Positions 42,983-51,967 of a stretch of 64,000 nucleotides of DNA are shown here, piece by piece (position 1 is the first letter of the stretch; the number at the start of each line of letters is the position of its first letter). The stretch spans positions 1 to 64,000 of the forward strand of contig NZ_JBFNEH010000015.1 in assembly GCF_040797425.1 (NCBI RefSeq), in the 5' to 3' direction. The position numbers and the translations under genes were made by a program. Under the pieces are notes generated by a model. It was given only the letters and a program-made list of their open reading frames with translations. It did not search any database and had not been told where the DNA came from. The DNA is from Symbiobacterium sp040797425. GTDB lineage: Bacteria; Bacillota; Sulfobacillia; Symbiobacteriales; Symbiobacteriaceae.

Positions 42983-44385
42983 CGGCGGGATGCACCCGTT
43001 CTGCGGAGACGCCCTCGCGGCAGACCGAGGGCCGGTTGCCGGACTCGCCCGTGCCTTCGGAGGCCGCCCGTCCCCCCGGGTCGACGGACGCCAGGGTCAA
43101 CGACGCGCCTCCGGCGCTGAACATCTCCTCCGTCCCGGGCGCCTTGGCGATCGCCGGGGTCCGGCATTCGTATCTCTGGCACGCAAGCGGGAACCGGATT
43201 GCACTGATTGCCGAATCGGCGCTCTGGTCGATCCGGCCCGACGGGTCTGATCCTGTGCTGATGGCCCACCTGGCCTGCGACCCGCTCCTGGTCGGCCCCT
43301 ACGCCGACGGGATCGTCTACCTGGAGCAGCATCCCGGCGTGACCACTGCCTACCTCGCCCGTCCGACCATTCCGCCGCGGCAGGTGGCCCGCATGGAGCA
43401 CGGCGCGGGCGTCGCAGCCTACCCCGTCTGGGCGACCATCTGGCACGACAACCTGCTGCTGGTCGTGGAAGGACACCGTCCACAGCTGATCGATCTCGCA
43501 TCCGGCGAGGTGCGTGCGCTCGGGGAGGGGCCGATCCCGGTCCGGGACGGCGACCTGGCTTTCTCGGCCCAGGAGGGCGTGCTGGCGTACAAGCTCGCCA
43601 ACCGGGGCGATGCGGTGCGACTGTTGCGCATGGACGGTACGGTTCTGCAGCCCGGCAGCGAGGCGCAGCTCGCCCCCGTTGCCTGGTCGCCCTCGGGCGG
43701 CCGCTGGGCGGTGCGGGCCGTCGAACCGGGCAGGGGCCTGCCCGCGCCGGTCGGCGCCAACCTGGAAGAGGGCGGCACGCACCTGGCGGTGGGTGACGCG
43801 TCCGGCCGCTTGGAAGAGTTCAGACCGCCGGAGCCCCTGGTGCTGGTGGCAGGGCCCTGGTGGTCGCCTGACGGTACCTGGCTGGCGGTGGTCTCGGGCA
43901 CGTTGACCAGCGAGCCCGGAGACACCGCTCCCGAGGCCCCCGCCGCTCCCGCACGGCTCTGGGTGGTAGACGTGGAAGACGGTCGCTGGCGCGATCTGGG
44001 TCCCCTGCCAGAGGGTGCCATCGCCACCGGCTTCCACCCAGCGACGTCCAGCCTCGTCGTTCACGATCCCGCCGGCGCCGCCCTGTGGCCTGTGGACGGG
44101 GGCGAGCCGCAGCCGCTGACCCCGCCGTGGGCGGTGGGCGAGAACCCCGCCGCCCTGGAGGACGGGTCCCTCCTCTTCCTGAGCGCAGACGCCCGGGCGC
44201 TCTACTTGCAACGGCCGGGCGCAGCGCCCCGGCTGCTCGTCGACTCGCCCGAACCTATGGGGGCGCTGACGGCGGCCGGGAACCATGCGGCACTCCTCCG
44301 TTACGGGGACGGCGCAGCCGCCGATCTGCTCCTGGTTCCGCTGCCCGGGGCAGAGCCGCCGGCGCCCGTTACCCCAGGTCAATGA
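42892..44385 (+). CDS. Lipoprotein with a beta-propeller-like body
   Basis: About 497 residues. A basic start is followed by a hydrophobic stretch and the lipobox LTAGC at residue 33, so it is a membrane-anchored surface lipoprotein. The body has repeated motifs (IRPDGSDP, WSPSGGRWAVRAV, WSPDGTWLAVV) typical of WD40/TolB-like propellers. The nearest in-frame start is GTG 42892, which overlaps mutT by 91 bases and has only a weak ribosome-binding site, so coupling to mutT translation is likely. Ligand unknown. Its 3' end overlaps the convergent Nudix gene by 17 bases. Confidence 0.78.
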   Translation: MVAGRPGHRRPAAGGGGRRVAWALLIAVLLTAGCTRSAETPSRQTEGRLPDSPVPSEAARPPGSTDARVNDAPPALNISSVPGALAIAGVRHSYLWHASGNRIALIAESALWSIRPDGSDPVLMAHLACDPLLVGPYADGIVYLEQHPGVTTAYLARPTIPPRQVARMEHGAGVAAYPVWATIWHDNLLLVVEGHRPQLIDLASGEVRALGEGPIPVRDGDLAFSAQEGVLAYKLANRGDAVRLLRMDGTVLQPGSEAQLAPVAWSPSGGRWAVRAVEPGRGLPAPVGANLEEGGTHLAVGDASGRLEEFRPPEPLVLVAGPWWSPDGTWLAVVSGTLTSEPGDTAPEAPAAPARLWVVDVEDGRWRDLGPLPEGAIATGFHPATSSLVVHDPAGAALWPVDGGEPQPLTPPWAVGENPAALEDGSLLFLSADARALYLQRPGAAPRLLVDSPEPMGALTAAGNHAALLRYGDGAAADLLLVPLPGAEPPAPVTPGQ

Positions 44386-44884
44386 CCCCCAGGTGGACGG
44401 CGCCGCCGCCCTCCCAGAGCGGTCCCCGCAGCTGGGCGGGGTAGACCGGTTCGGGCAGGGCGGCCACCTCCTCCCGGGTGAACCAGCGGCACTCCCGCAC
44501 CGGCCCGTCCACGTCCTGGATGCGCCACGCCCGCCAGGGGCGTCCGGCCGGCCCGGCGGGTTCCGCCTTCCGGCCGGCGTCCAGACCCGCGGCAGGGCGC
44601 TCGGCCTCGGCCCCGGCCCGGAAGGCCACCTCGACCACGTGCTCGGTGCGACGGACCGAGCGAAGCTCCTGTACAAAGGCCAGGTCGCCCACTTGCACGG
44701 CGACGCCGGCCTCCTCCAGCGCCTCCCGTGCGGCGGCGCTTCGCAGGTCCTCGCCGGGGTCCAAGGTACCGCCGGGCAGAACCCAGGCGGACCCGTCCCG
44801 ACTCCGACAGAGGAGCAGCTCGCCCCGGGGGTTGAACGCCATCACCCGCGCCACCAACCGGAGCCCTGTCACCTGCTCGTCCAT
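44369..44884 (-). CDS. Nudix hydrolase
   Basis: 171 residues. The Nudix box is intact (GGTLDPGEDLRSAAAREALEEAG region, residues about 37-60, with REALEEAG). A Gly/Ala/Pro-rich insert lies between about 95 and 115. ATG at 44884 follows GAAAGGAAG. Substrate unknown; the family covers nucleoside diphosphate derivatives. It converges with the lipoprotein gene. Confidence 0.88.
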   Translation of the reverse strand: MDEQVTGLRLVARVMAFNPRGELLLCRSRDGSAWVLPGGTLDPGEDLRSAAAREALEEAGVAVQVGDLAFVQELRSVRRTEHVVEVAFRAGAEAERPAAGLDAGRKAEPAGPAGRPWRAWRIQDVDGPVRECRWFTREEVAALPEPVYPAQLRGPLWEGGGAVHLGVIDLG

Positions 44885-45246
44885 CCCGCGCCACTTCCTT
44901 TCGCCTTGCGTATTCCCAACGGAGTCATCTTAGCGCACCTGCGCGGGCCATCCAAGGGCGGGGCGCGGCCAGTCGCAAGTGATGCTGGAGCTACCGTGTG
45001 CGGGTTCCCCGTATGTGGACACCACACTGTCGATCGAGAAGAACGAATAGAGCTAATCTAGATATCGAATGATCCGCATCGGACTTGTGCGGATCATCGT
45101 TTTTTATGAGCAACTCAAATAGCTACGTGCATTACTTGAGGCAAGTCCTCAAATATGATAGCGTTCATTATATAGAGATATGTCCATTTCGGGCAGAAAG
45201 CCCTCGACATGCACTCGCAAGACCAGCAGCGTTGGAGGATATGGAC
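44885..45246. other. Long intergenic region of lower GC with an orphan terminator
   Basis: 362 bases with no coding frame that I can support. It includes the plus-strand terminator at 45069-45105, a small TTGAGG/CCTCAA hairpin at about 45134-45150, and AT-rich sequence around 45155-45185 where a promoter for the exchanger gene may lie. Base composition drops sharply relative to the left flank. Confidence 0.6.
45069..45105 (+). terminator. Plus-strand intrinsic terminator without an upstream plus-strand gene
   Basis: ATGATCCGCA/TGCGGATCAT (ten pairs, nine-base loop) followed by CGTTTTTT. The nearest upstream gene points the other way, so it either ends a small RNA or leader from 44890-45068, or acts as an attenuator for the exchanger gene that starts 140 bases later. 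Confidence 0.75.
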
Positions 45247-46287
45247 ATGTTTGCCGTCACCTTGCTATTTGCAGTAGGTCTGATCCTTCTGATCAAGGGC
45301 GGAGACTGGTTCGTCGACGGCGCCTGCGGCGTAGCCCATCGCTTTCACCTGCCGGAGATTCTGATCGGAGCCACGATTGTGTCCATCGGCACCACGCTCC
45401 CCGAGGTAATGGTCACGACGACGAGCGCCGTCAAGGGAATCAGCGGCATTGCCTACGGAAATGCAATAGGCTCGGTGATCTGCAACACTGCGCTGATCAC
45501 GGCGATTACCATAACCGTAAGGCCTTCACCGGTTGACAAGAAGACCTTTGAGCTTCCCGTGATCTTTTTCTTCATCGCAGCCGCATTCTACGAATGTATG
45601 GCCTATATCAAGGGTGGGTTTACCAGATGGAGCGGATTTGTGCTCCTCGGGATTTTTGCGGCTTATATGTTGTGTTCTTCGGTCTCTGCGTACAAGAACC
45701 TGAAGGCGGGGGCCGACGCAGAGACTGTGGAAGAGGTACCCCATGCGGAAAACCATGGAGAACGCAAAGCAAGGCAGTTGGTCCTGTACCTGGTCGGGCA
45801 TGGGGAGAAACCCGACAGCATTGCAACCGACGTTGCCGGGCTTATTGCAGGGGCTGCCGTGGTGGCCCTGGGAGCAGAGCTTGTGGTTGACAACGGGACG
45901 CTGATCGCGGAAGGACTCGGAGTACCCGATTCCGTTATCGGACTTACATTTATTGCTGTTGGAACATCCCTTCCCGAGCTTACAACCGCCATCACATCCC
46001 TGGTGAAGGGACATTCCGCACTGTCACTCGGGAACGTTGTCGGTGCAAACCTCTTCAACCTGGTACTTGTAAGCGGGCTTGCGGCCGCCATCGCTCCGTT
46101 CGACCTTCCGGTTGAGAAGACCATCGCCGGGATGAACGCCTCGCTGGTGGTAGACTCTCCCCTCATGCTTTTCGTGATGGCCTTTACGACCATTCCAGCC
46201 CTGGTCCGGGGAACACTCACCCGCGCTCAGGGCATCATTCTCCTCAGCGTATATGCCGCATTCTGCGCTTTCCAATTTTTCGCATGA
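45247..46287 (+). CDS. CaCA-family sodium/calcium exchanger-like protein
   Basis: 346 residues, about ten membrane helices in two inverted halves. Each half has an alpha-repeat: GATIVSIGTTLPEVMVTTTS (about 45-64) and GLTFIAVGTSLPELTTAITS (about 235-255), followed by GNxxGS/AN motifs (YGNAIGSVICN, LGNVVGANLFN). These Glu-containing repeats are the ion-binding signature of YrbG-type exchangers. ATG at 45247 lies eight bases after GGAGG. G+C is clearly lower than in flanking genes, which suggests acquisition by transfer. Cation specificity is not certain. Confidence 0.92.
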   Translation: MFAVTLLFAVGLILLIKGGDWFVDGACGVAHRFHLPEILIGATIVSIGTTLPEVMVTTTSAVKGISGIAYGNAIGSVICNTALITAITITVRPSPVDKKTFELPVIFFFIAAAFYECMAYIKGGFTRWSGFVLLGIFAAYMLCSSVSAYKNLKAGADAETVEEVPHAENHGERKARQLVLYLVGHGEKPDSIATDVAGLIAGAAVVALGAELVVDNGTLIAEGLGVPDSVIGLTFIAVGTSLPELTTAITSLVKGHSALSLGNVVGANLFNLVLVSGLAAAIAPFDLPVEKTIAGMNASLVVDSPLMLFVMAFTTIPALVRGTLTRAQGIILLSVYAAFCAFQFFA

Positions 46288-46450
46288 AACTCAACCGCTG
46301 TTCTGGAACGCCAGGACGTGGTGGCCCGCACTGGGAACGGTTTCTTCCTGCTTCGAAATGGCTGACTTAACCTGGGCCGCGCTTCGCTTGCCCGGAGCTA
46401 AGGGATACAATACTCTGCGGATACTCCCGGATGGAACAAGGGTGTTAGAG

Positions 46451-47644
46451 ATGTCCACCACTCAGGCTCCCCAGCGCGACCTGGCCCAGCTAAAACAGGA
46501 GATGAAGGCCTACGCCCTGGAGATCGGCCTCGATCTGGTGGGCGTGGCGCCCGCCGACCCCTTCCTGCAGGAGGCCGAGCGCCTGGAGGCGCGCCGGGCG
46601 CGGGGGCACGGGCCGAACCCCTACGAACATCCGGCAATCGACGAGCGGGTGGACCCCCAGCGGTGGCTGCCCGGCGCCCGGGCGATCATCGCCTGCGGCA
46701 TCGCCTACTACCACCCCGACGCCCCACCGCCGCCCAACGGTCGGGCCGCCCTGCGGGGGTGGCTCTCCCGCTACTGCCGGGGGCTGGACTATCACCCGCT
46801 CCTCCACGCCCGGCTGCAGCGGCTGGTCGAGTGGCTGGAGGAGCGGGCGCCGGGCCACCGGCACGTGGCCTATGTGGACACCGGTCCGCCGCTGGACCGG
46901 GCCGTGGCCGAGCGGGCCGGCATCGGCAAGTTCGGCAAGCACACCAACCTGATTACGCGGGAGTACGGCACCTGGGTCTTCCTGGGCGAGGTAGTCACCA
47001 CCCTGCCCCTGCCCCCGGACGAGCCCCAGCCGCCGGCCTGCGGCAGCTGCACCCTCTGCATCGACGCCTGCCCGACCGGGGCGCTCACCGAGTGGCAGTT
47101 GGACTCCAACCGCTGCCTCTCGTACATCACCCAGATGAAAGGAATCATCCCCGCCGAGTTTCGCGCGGCGATGGGCAACCGGCTCTTCGGCTGCGACGAC
47201 TGCCAGGACGTCTGCCCGTACAACCGGCGGGCCCGCCCCTCCCCCCACCCCGAGGTCGCCCCGGCAGACGGCCTGGAGGGCGGCGAGCCCAGCCTCCTCC
47301 GGCTGATGGCCATGACCGGCAGCGAGTTCCGCCGCTGGTTCGGGTCCACCGCGGCGGGCTGGCGGGGGAAGACGACCATCCAGCGCAACGCCGTGATCGC
47401 CCTGGGCAACAGCGGCGACCCTGCGGCGCTGCCGGCGCTGGTGGCGGCACTGGAGAGCGAGAGCGAGGTCATCCGGGCGCATGCCGCATGGGCCCTGGGG
47501 CGCCTCGCCCGCCTGTCCCCGGCCGTCGCACCGGAGGCCCGGGCCGCCCTGGCGGCGCAGCTGCACCGGGAGCAGGCTGCGGCCGTGCGCCTCGAACTGA
47601 ACGCGGCGCTGGAAGCGGTGGATGCAGACACTGGGCGGCGGTGA
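46451..47644 (+). CDS. queG: Epoxyqueuosine reductase
   Basis: 397 residues. Cobalamin- and Fe-S-dependent enzyme for the last step of queuosine synthesis in tRNA. Visible: the N-terminal DLVGVAPADPF, the catalytic-region VDTGPPLDRAVAERAGIG (given in part), two 4Fe-4S motifs CGSCTLCIDACPTGA and CDDCQDVCPYN, and C-terminal HEAT-like repeats (VIALGNSGDPAALPAL, HAAWALGRLA). I start it at ATG 46451, close to AAGGG; GTG 46442 is possible. A double hairpin follows the stop. Confidence 0.95.
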   Translation: MSTTQAPQRDLAQLKQEMKAYALEIGLDLVGVAPADPFLQEAERLEARRARGHGPNPYEHPAIDERVDPQRWLPGARAIIACGIAYYHPDAPPPPNGRAALRGWLSRYCRGLDYHPLLHARLQRLVEWLEERAPGHRHVAYVDTGPPLDRAVAERAGIGKFGKHTNLITREYGTWVFLGEVVTTLPLPPDEPQPPACGSCTLCIDACPTGALTEWQLDSNRCLSYITQMKGIIPAEFRAAMGNRLFGCDDCQDVCPYNRRARPSPHPEVAPADGLEGGEPSLLRLMAMTGSEFRRWFGSTAAGWRGKTTIQRNAVIALGNSGDPAALPALVAALESESEVIRAHAAWALGRLARLSPAVAPEARAALAAQLHREQAAAVRLELNAALEAVDADTGRR

Positions 47645-47675
47645 ATAACGCCGCCATGTTCCGGCCAGAATAGCA

Positions 47676-47708
47676 AGCAGAGGCAGCCCATATTTCGGCG
47701 CCTCTGCT
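47676..47708. terminator. First hairpin between queG and lipA
   Basis: AGCAGAGGC/GCCTCTGCT, nine pairs with a loop of about 15 bases, 32 bases past the queG stop. Weak T content after it. Confidence 0.5.
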
Positions 47709-47726
47709 ATGCCCATTCTTGGTGGT

Positions 47727-47769
47727 CAGGGAGCCGTCCTGGCGGTGAGGGGCGGCTCCCTGGCCTTTT
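47727..47769 (+). terminator. Intrinsic terminator of queG
   Basis: CAGGGAGCCG/CGGCTCCCTG (ten pairs, sixteen-base loop) followed by GCCTTTTCT on the plus strand, between the converging queG and lipA genes. Confidence 0.75.
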
Positions 47770-47770
47770 C

Positions 47771-48733
47771 TCAGTCGCCGGCCCGGGCGGTATCGGCAAG
47801 GGCGGCGCGCCGGGCCACGGCCTGCGCCGACTGCTCGTCGGCGTGGTAGGAGGAGCGCACCAGCGGGCCAGACTCACAGTGGGCAAAGCCCCGCTTCAGG
47901 GCCTCCTCCCGGAGGTGTGCGAACTCGGCGGGCGTGTAGAACTTCTCTACCGCCAGGTGGCGGGCTGTGGGCCGGAGATACTGGCCGAAGGTGACGATGT
48001 CCACGCGGGCGGCCCGCAGATCGTCCATCGCCTCGTAGAGCTCGGCCATGGTCTCGCCCAGGCCGACCATGATGGAAGACTTGGTGCGCACCTGCGGCTT
48101 CATCTCCTTGGCGCGCCGGAGCAGCTCCAGGGAGCGGTCATACTTCGCCTTCGACCGCACCCGGTCCGAGAGGCGGCGCACGGTCTCGATGTTGTGGTTG
48201 AGCACATCGGGCTCTGCCGCCATCACCTCGGCCAGGGCGTCCCAGTTGCCCATGAAGTCGGGAATCAGCACCTCGACGCCGGTGAGGGGGTTCTTCCGCC
48301 GGATGGCCCGGATGGTCTCGGCGAAAACCCGTGCCCCGCCGTCGGGCAGGTCATCGCGGGCCACCGAGGTGACCACCACATGGCGGAGGTTGAGCTGGGC
48401 GCAGGCGTCGGCCACCCGCTCGGGCTCGTCCAGGTCGAGCCCGCGGGGCACGCCGGAGGTCACGGCGCAGAAGCCGCAGTTGCGGGTGCAGATGTCCCCC
48501 AGGATCATGAACGTCGCCGTGCGCCGGTTCCAGCACTCGAAGATGTTCGGGCAACGGGCCTCTTCGCAGACGGTGTGAAGCCCCTGGGCGCGCATCAGCC
48601 GCTTCAGCTCGGAGAAGCCCGGGTCAGTCTGCAGCTGAATCTTCAGCCACGCGGGTTTCCGCCCCACATCCGCCCGGGCGCGGCTGGGAAGGACGGGAAG
48701 CTCCAGGTCGGGATCGATCCGGAACTCGGCCAT
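47771..48733 (-). CDS. lipA: Lipoyl synthase
   Basis: 320-residue radical-SAM enzyme that inserts two sulfurs into protein-bound octanoyl groups. The auxiliary cluster motif CEEARCPNIFEC (about residues 56-67) and the radical-SAM motif CTRNCGFC (about 82-89) are both intact, and the family end RSSYHADEQ with a conserved Ser is present. ATG at 48733 follows GTGAGGTGAG. Single gene, divergent from the phosphorylase gene. Confidence 0.97.
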   Translation of the reverse strand: MAEFRIDPDLELPVLPSRARADVGRKPAWLKIQLQTDPGFSELKRLMRAQGLHTVCEEARCPNIFECWNRRTATFMILGDICTRNCGFCAVTSGVPRGLDLDEPERVADACAQLNLRHVVVTSVARDDLPDGGARVFAETIRAIRRKNPLTGVEVLIPDFMGNWDALAEVMAAEPDVLNHNIETVRRLSDRVRSKAKYDRSLELLRRAKEMKPQVRTKSSIMVGLGETMAELYEAMDDLRAARVDIVTFGQYLRPTARHLAVEKFYTPAEFAHLREEALKRGFAHCESGPLVRSSYHADEQSAQAVARRAALADTARAGD

Positions 48734-48884
48734 CGTCTCACCTCACATGCCCCCAGTCTACCCGCTTTTGGCTGCGGGCGCAACGCAGGTCCCGTTTCGC
48801 TGGCAAATCACAGCACCAGAAAGGGTAGCGTATGGTACAATTTACTTGGTGTGTTCTTACTTCAAGCCGGGGAGGAACACCATC

Positions 48885-49634
48885 GTGGAAGAACGCCAGC
48901 CGCACATCCAGTGCCTCCCGGGCGACATCGCACCCTTCGTCCTGCTGCCCGGCGACCCGGGACGCATCGACGCGATCGCCGCACAGCTCGACCGGTGGGA
49001 GCCAGTCGCCTGCAACCGTGAGTACCGAACCATCACCGGCACCTTCCGGGGCATGCCCGTCTCCGCCACCTCCACCGGCATCGGCGGCCCCTCCACCGCC
49101 ATTGCGGCCGAGGAGTTGATCCGCATCGGGGCGCGGGTGCTGATCCGCGTGGGCAGCGCCGGCGCGCTGCAGCCCCACATCCGGGTGGGCGACCTGCTGA
49201 TCGCCGTCGGGGCCGTGCGCGAGGAAGGGGCCAGCGCCATGTACGTTCCCGTCCACTACCCCGCGGTGAGCGACCACAGCGTCCTCGCCGCGCTGGTCGA
49301 GGCGGCGGCGAAGCTGGGCGTCACCGCCCACGCCGGCGTGGTGCGCAGCCATGACAGCTTCTACACCGACCGGGAAGACGAGATCACCCGCTTCTGGGCG
49401 GGCAAGGGCGTCCTCGGATCCGACATGGAGACAGCCACGCTCCTCACCGTGGCCCGCCTGCGCGGCGCCCGGGCCGGAAGCGTGCTCAATGTGGTCGTGC
49501 CGGCCGAAGGCGGGCTGGAGGAAGGGATCAACGACCTCGTGGCAGGAAAGGAGGCGGCGCACAAGGGCGAGACAGCGGAGATTCAGGTTGCACTGCACGC
49601 ACTTCATGCCCTGTGGACGGTCGAAACTCGCTAG
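48885..49634 (+). CDS. udp: Nucleoside phosphorylase (uridine phosphorylase-like)
   Basis: 249 residues of the PNP/UDP family. Signatures are LPGDPGRI (about 24), GIGGPSTAIAAEEL (about 68-81), RVGSAGAL (about 93) and the substrate/ribose block SDMETATLLTVARLRG (about 180-195, given in part), with Glu in SDMET. It cleaves nucleosides with phosphate to free base and ribose-1-phosphate. I start it at GTG 48885 with GGGGAGGA upstream. First gene of an operon with a complete ECF transporter, which suggests that the imported vitamin-like ligand is a nucleoside. Uridine specificity is not proven. Confidence 0.88.
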   Translation: MEERQPHIQCLPGDIAPFVLLPGDPGRIDAIAAQLDRWEPVACNREYRTITGTFRGMPVSATSTGIGGPSTAIAAEELIRIGARVLIRVGSAGALQPHIRVGDLLIAVGAVREEGASAMYVPVHYPAVSDHSVLAALVEAAAKLGVTAHAGVVRSHDSFYTDREDEITRFWAGKGVLGSDMETATLLTVARLRGARAGSVLNVVVPAEGGLEEGINDLVAGKEAAHKGETAEIQVALHALHALWTVETR

Positions 49635-49645
49635 GAGGTGCTCGC

Positions 49646-50254
49646 ATGGCTTCGCAGCAGAAGAACGTCTGGGCGTTCCGGTTCACGACCCTCTCGCTGG
49701 TTCTGATTCCGGTTGCCGTGGGCATCAACTACGTCGGCAAGCTGTTCGCCGCTGCGCTCAAACTCCCGCTCTGGCTCGACTCCATCGGCACCGTCCTCGC
49801 CGGTATGCTGGCCGGGCCCTGGATCGGCGCCATCTCGGGTGCCGTCAACAACATCATCTTCGGCATCACCGCCGACCCGGTCTCATTCTGGTACCTGATC
49901 ACCTCCATCGTCATCGGTCTGCTGGTCGGTTACCTCGCCATGACGGGCTGGATCCGCACCTTCCCGCGGGCCGTCGTGCTGGGCCTCATCGTGGCCCTGG
50001 CCGCTGCGATCGTCTCCACGCCGATCAACGTCATGCTGTGGGAGGGCACCACCGGCAACGTCTGGGGCGACGCGCTCTACACGGTGCTCCGTGACGGCGG
50101 CACGCCCGTCTGGATCGCCTCGTTCATCGACGAGCTGGTCGTCGACCTGCTGGACAAGGTGATCACGGTCATCATCTCCTTCCTGATCTTCAAGGCCCTG
50201 CCGCAGCGGCTCATCGGCCTCTTTGCCGGCACGGATCAGGTGGAGAAGCTCTAG
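49646..50254 (+). CDS. ECF transporter substrate-specific (S) component
   Basis: 202 residues with about six membrane helices. Features are an early VGINYVGKLFAAALKLPLWLDSIGT region and GPWIGAISGAVNNIIFGI, which match ECF S-components with an aspartate in helix 2. S-components bind the ligand and dock on the T/A/A' module. ATG at 49646 follows AGGAGGTG, ten bases after the phosphorylase stop, so the pair is tightly linked. The ligand is probably a nucleoside or nucleobase; this is inferred only from context. Confidence 0.82.
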   Translation: MASQQKNVWAFRFTTLSLVLIPVAVGINYVGKLFAAALKLPLWLDSIGTVLAGMLAGPWIGAISGAVNNIIFGITADPVSFWYLITSIVIGLLVGYLAMTGWIRTFPRAVVLGLIVALAAAIVSTPINVMLWEGTTGNVWGDALYTVLRDGGTPVWIASFIDELVVDLLDKVITVIISFLIFKALPQRLIGLFAGTDQVEKL

Positions 50255-50293
50255 CCGGTCCTTCCCCTGCTTCTGGCCCGCTTGGCAAAACGA

Positions 50294-50322
50294 CGCCGGG
50301 GCTGTCTCTGTCAGCCCCGGCG
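50294..50322 (+). terminator. Intercistronic hairpin between S-component and EcfT
   Basis: CGCCGGGGCTG/CAGCCCCGGCG, eleven perfect pairs with a seven-base loop, in a 94-base gap inside the operon. No T-tract follows, so it may be a processing or stability element that raises expression of the first two genes over the rest. Confidence 0.5.
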
Positions 50323-50348
50323 CCATTGTAACAGGCAGGTGACCCCCC

Positions 50349-51116
50349 TTGCAGAACACCCTTTACGTGCCCGGCGACTCGTGGGTGCACCGGTTAGACC
50401 CAGTCTCCAAGATCCTCCTCACCGTGGTGGGCCTGGTCCTGACGTTCGTGCTGCCGGGCCACCTCCTCCCGGCCCTCCTCCTGGCCGCCATGCTGGTCCT
50501 GCTGGGAACGGCCGGCGTCCTGCGCCGGGTGTGGGCCGTCTTCGCCGGGGTGGCGCTGATCGCCATCACCTTCTTCGTCGTCCAGGGGCTCGTCTACGCC
50601 GGCAACGCGACCCCGGCGCTCACGCTGGGCCCGCTCACGTTCTACCGCGAAGGCCTGCTCCTGGGGCTCCGGCTCACCTTCCGGCTTTACAACATCCTGG
50701 CCTCCACGCTCATCCTGATCCTCACGACCCGCCCCTCCGACCTGGTGGAGTCCCTGGTGCGCCGGGGGCTGCCGTCCCGCTTCGGCTACGTCATCATCGC
50801 GGTGCTCCAGATCATCCCCATCATGGTCGAGGCCGCCGGGCGCATCACCGACGCCCAGCGCTCCCGGGGCATGGAGACCGAGGGGAGCCTCTGGGTGCGC
50901 ATGCGCGCCTTTATCCCCCTCATGGGGCCGCTGGTCACCTCCTCGCTCATCGCCACCGAGGAGCGGGCTCTGGCGCTGGAGGTGCGCGGGTTCGCCTCAA
51001 ACCGGAAACCCACGTTCCTCAATGACGAGACGATCCCGAGCTACGCCTGGCCGGTGCGGATTGCCGCCCTGGCCGTGCTCCTGCTCGGCATCGCGGGGCG
51101 GGTGATGCTGTCATGA
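50349..51116 (+). CDS. ecfT: ECF transporter transmembrane component EcfT
   Basis: 255 residues. Early RLDPVSKILLTVVGL, about five membrane helices and the two coupling motifs near the end: DAQRSRGME (about residue 171, Ala-Arg-Gly type) and LEVRGF (about 209). It transmits ATPase movement to the S-component. TTG at 50349 with a weak AGGTG site. Its stop overlaps the start of the first ATPase (ATGA, 51113-51116). Confidence 0.92.
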   Translation: MQNTLYVPGDSWVHRLDPVSKILLTVVGLVLTFVLPGHLLPALLLAAMLVLLGTAGVLRRVWAVFAGVALIAITFFVVQGLVYAGNATPALTLGPLTFYREGLLLGLRLTFRLYNILASTLILILTTRPSDLVESLVRRGLPSRFGYVIIAVLQIIPIMVEAAGRITDAQRSRGMETEGSLWVRMRAFIPLMGPLVTSSLIATEERALALEVRGFASNRKPTFLNDETIPSYAWPVRIAALAVLLLGIAGRVMLS

Positions 51117-51967
51117 GCGTGATCAAGGTCGAGAACCTGCGCTACCGCTATCCCCGGCAGACGGAGCTGGCCCTGGACGGCATCAGCTTCACGGTGGAGC
51201 CGGGGGAGTTCGTGGGTATCGTCGGCCCCAACAAGGCGGGCAAGTCAACCCTCTGCCAGGCGCTGGTGGGCCTGGTGCCCCACTTCTACAAGGGCGCCAT
51301 CGGCGGCCGGGTGGAGGTGGCGGGCCTGGACGTGCACGCCACACCGGTGGCCGAGGTGAGCCGCAAGGCCGGCATCGTGTTCCAGAGCCCGTTCACGCAG
51401 ATGTCCGGGGCCAAGTTCAGCGTGTACGAGGAGGTCGCCTTCGGCCTGGAGCGCGCCGGCATCCCGCGGGAGGAGATGCTCCGGCGCATCGAGTGGGCCC
51501 TCCGGCTCCTCGGGCTCTGGGAACTGCGCGATCGCAACCCCTTCGCCCTCTCCGGCGGGCAGATGCAGCGGCTGGCCATCGCCTCGGTGCTGGTGATGCA
51601 GCCGGAGGTGCTGATCCTGGACGAGCCCACCTCGCAGCTGGACCCGGCGGGGACAAGCGAGGTCTTCGCCGCGGTGACCGACCTCTGCCGGCAGGGCATG
51701 ACGGTGGTCATGGCCGAGCACAAGGTGGACCGCATCGCCGCCCGGGCCGACAAGGTGCTGGTGCTGGACCGGGGCCAGGTGCTGGCCTGGGGCCCGCCCG
51801 GCGTGGTGTTCAGCCGGGAGGGGCTCGAGGAGCGCGGCGTGGCCGTCCCCGCCGTGACGGTCGCCGCCCGGGAACTGGGCTGGCAGGAGCCCGACGGAAC
51901 CTACCCCGTCACCGTGGAGGCGGCGGTTCGGATTGGAGGTGCGGCGCTTGGCCGAGATCAGGGTTAA
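51113..51967 (+). CDS. ecfA1: ECF transporter ATPase EcfA (first)
   Basis: 284 residues. Walker A is GPNKAGKST (about residue 38; Lys stands where Gly is usual in GPNGAGKS), the signature is LSGGQMQR (about 145) and Walker B is LILDEPTSQLD (about 166). It pairs with the second ATPase as a heterodimer under EcfT. Overlaps ecfT by four bases; the second ATPase starts before its end. Gene symbol follows position; which one is A or A' is not certain. Confidence 0.92.
   Translation: MSVIKVENLRYRYPRQTELALDGISFTVEPGEFVGIVGPNKAGKSTLCQALVGLVPHFYKGAIGGRVEVAGLDVHATPVAEVSRKAGIVFQSPFTQMSGAKFSVYEEVAFGLERAGIPREEMLRRIEWALRLLGLWELRDRNPFALSGGQMQRLAIASVLVMQPEVLILDEPTSQLDPAGTSEVFAAVTDLCRQGMTVVMAEHKVDRIAARADKVLVLDRGQVLAWGPPGVVFSREGLEERGVAVPAVTVAARELGWQEPDGTYPVTVEAAVRIGGAALGRDQG

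Noticed and set aside
46380..46450. Promoter for queG from TACAAT near 46408
   Set aside because: No -35 box at an acceptable distance; the only TTG lies 12 bases away.
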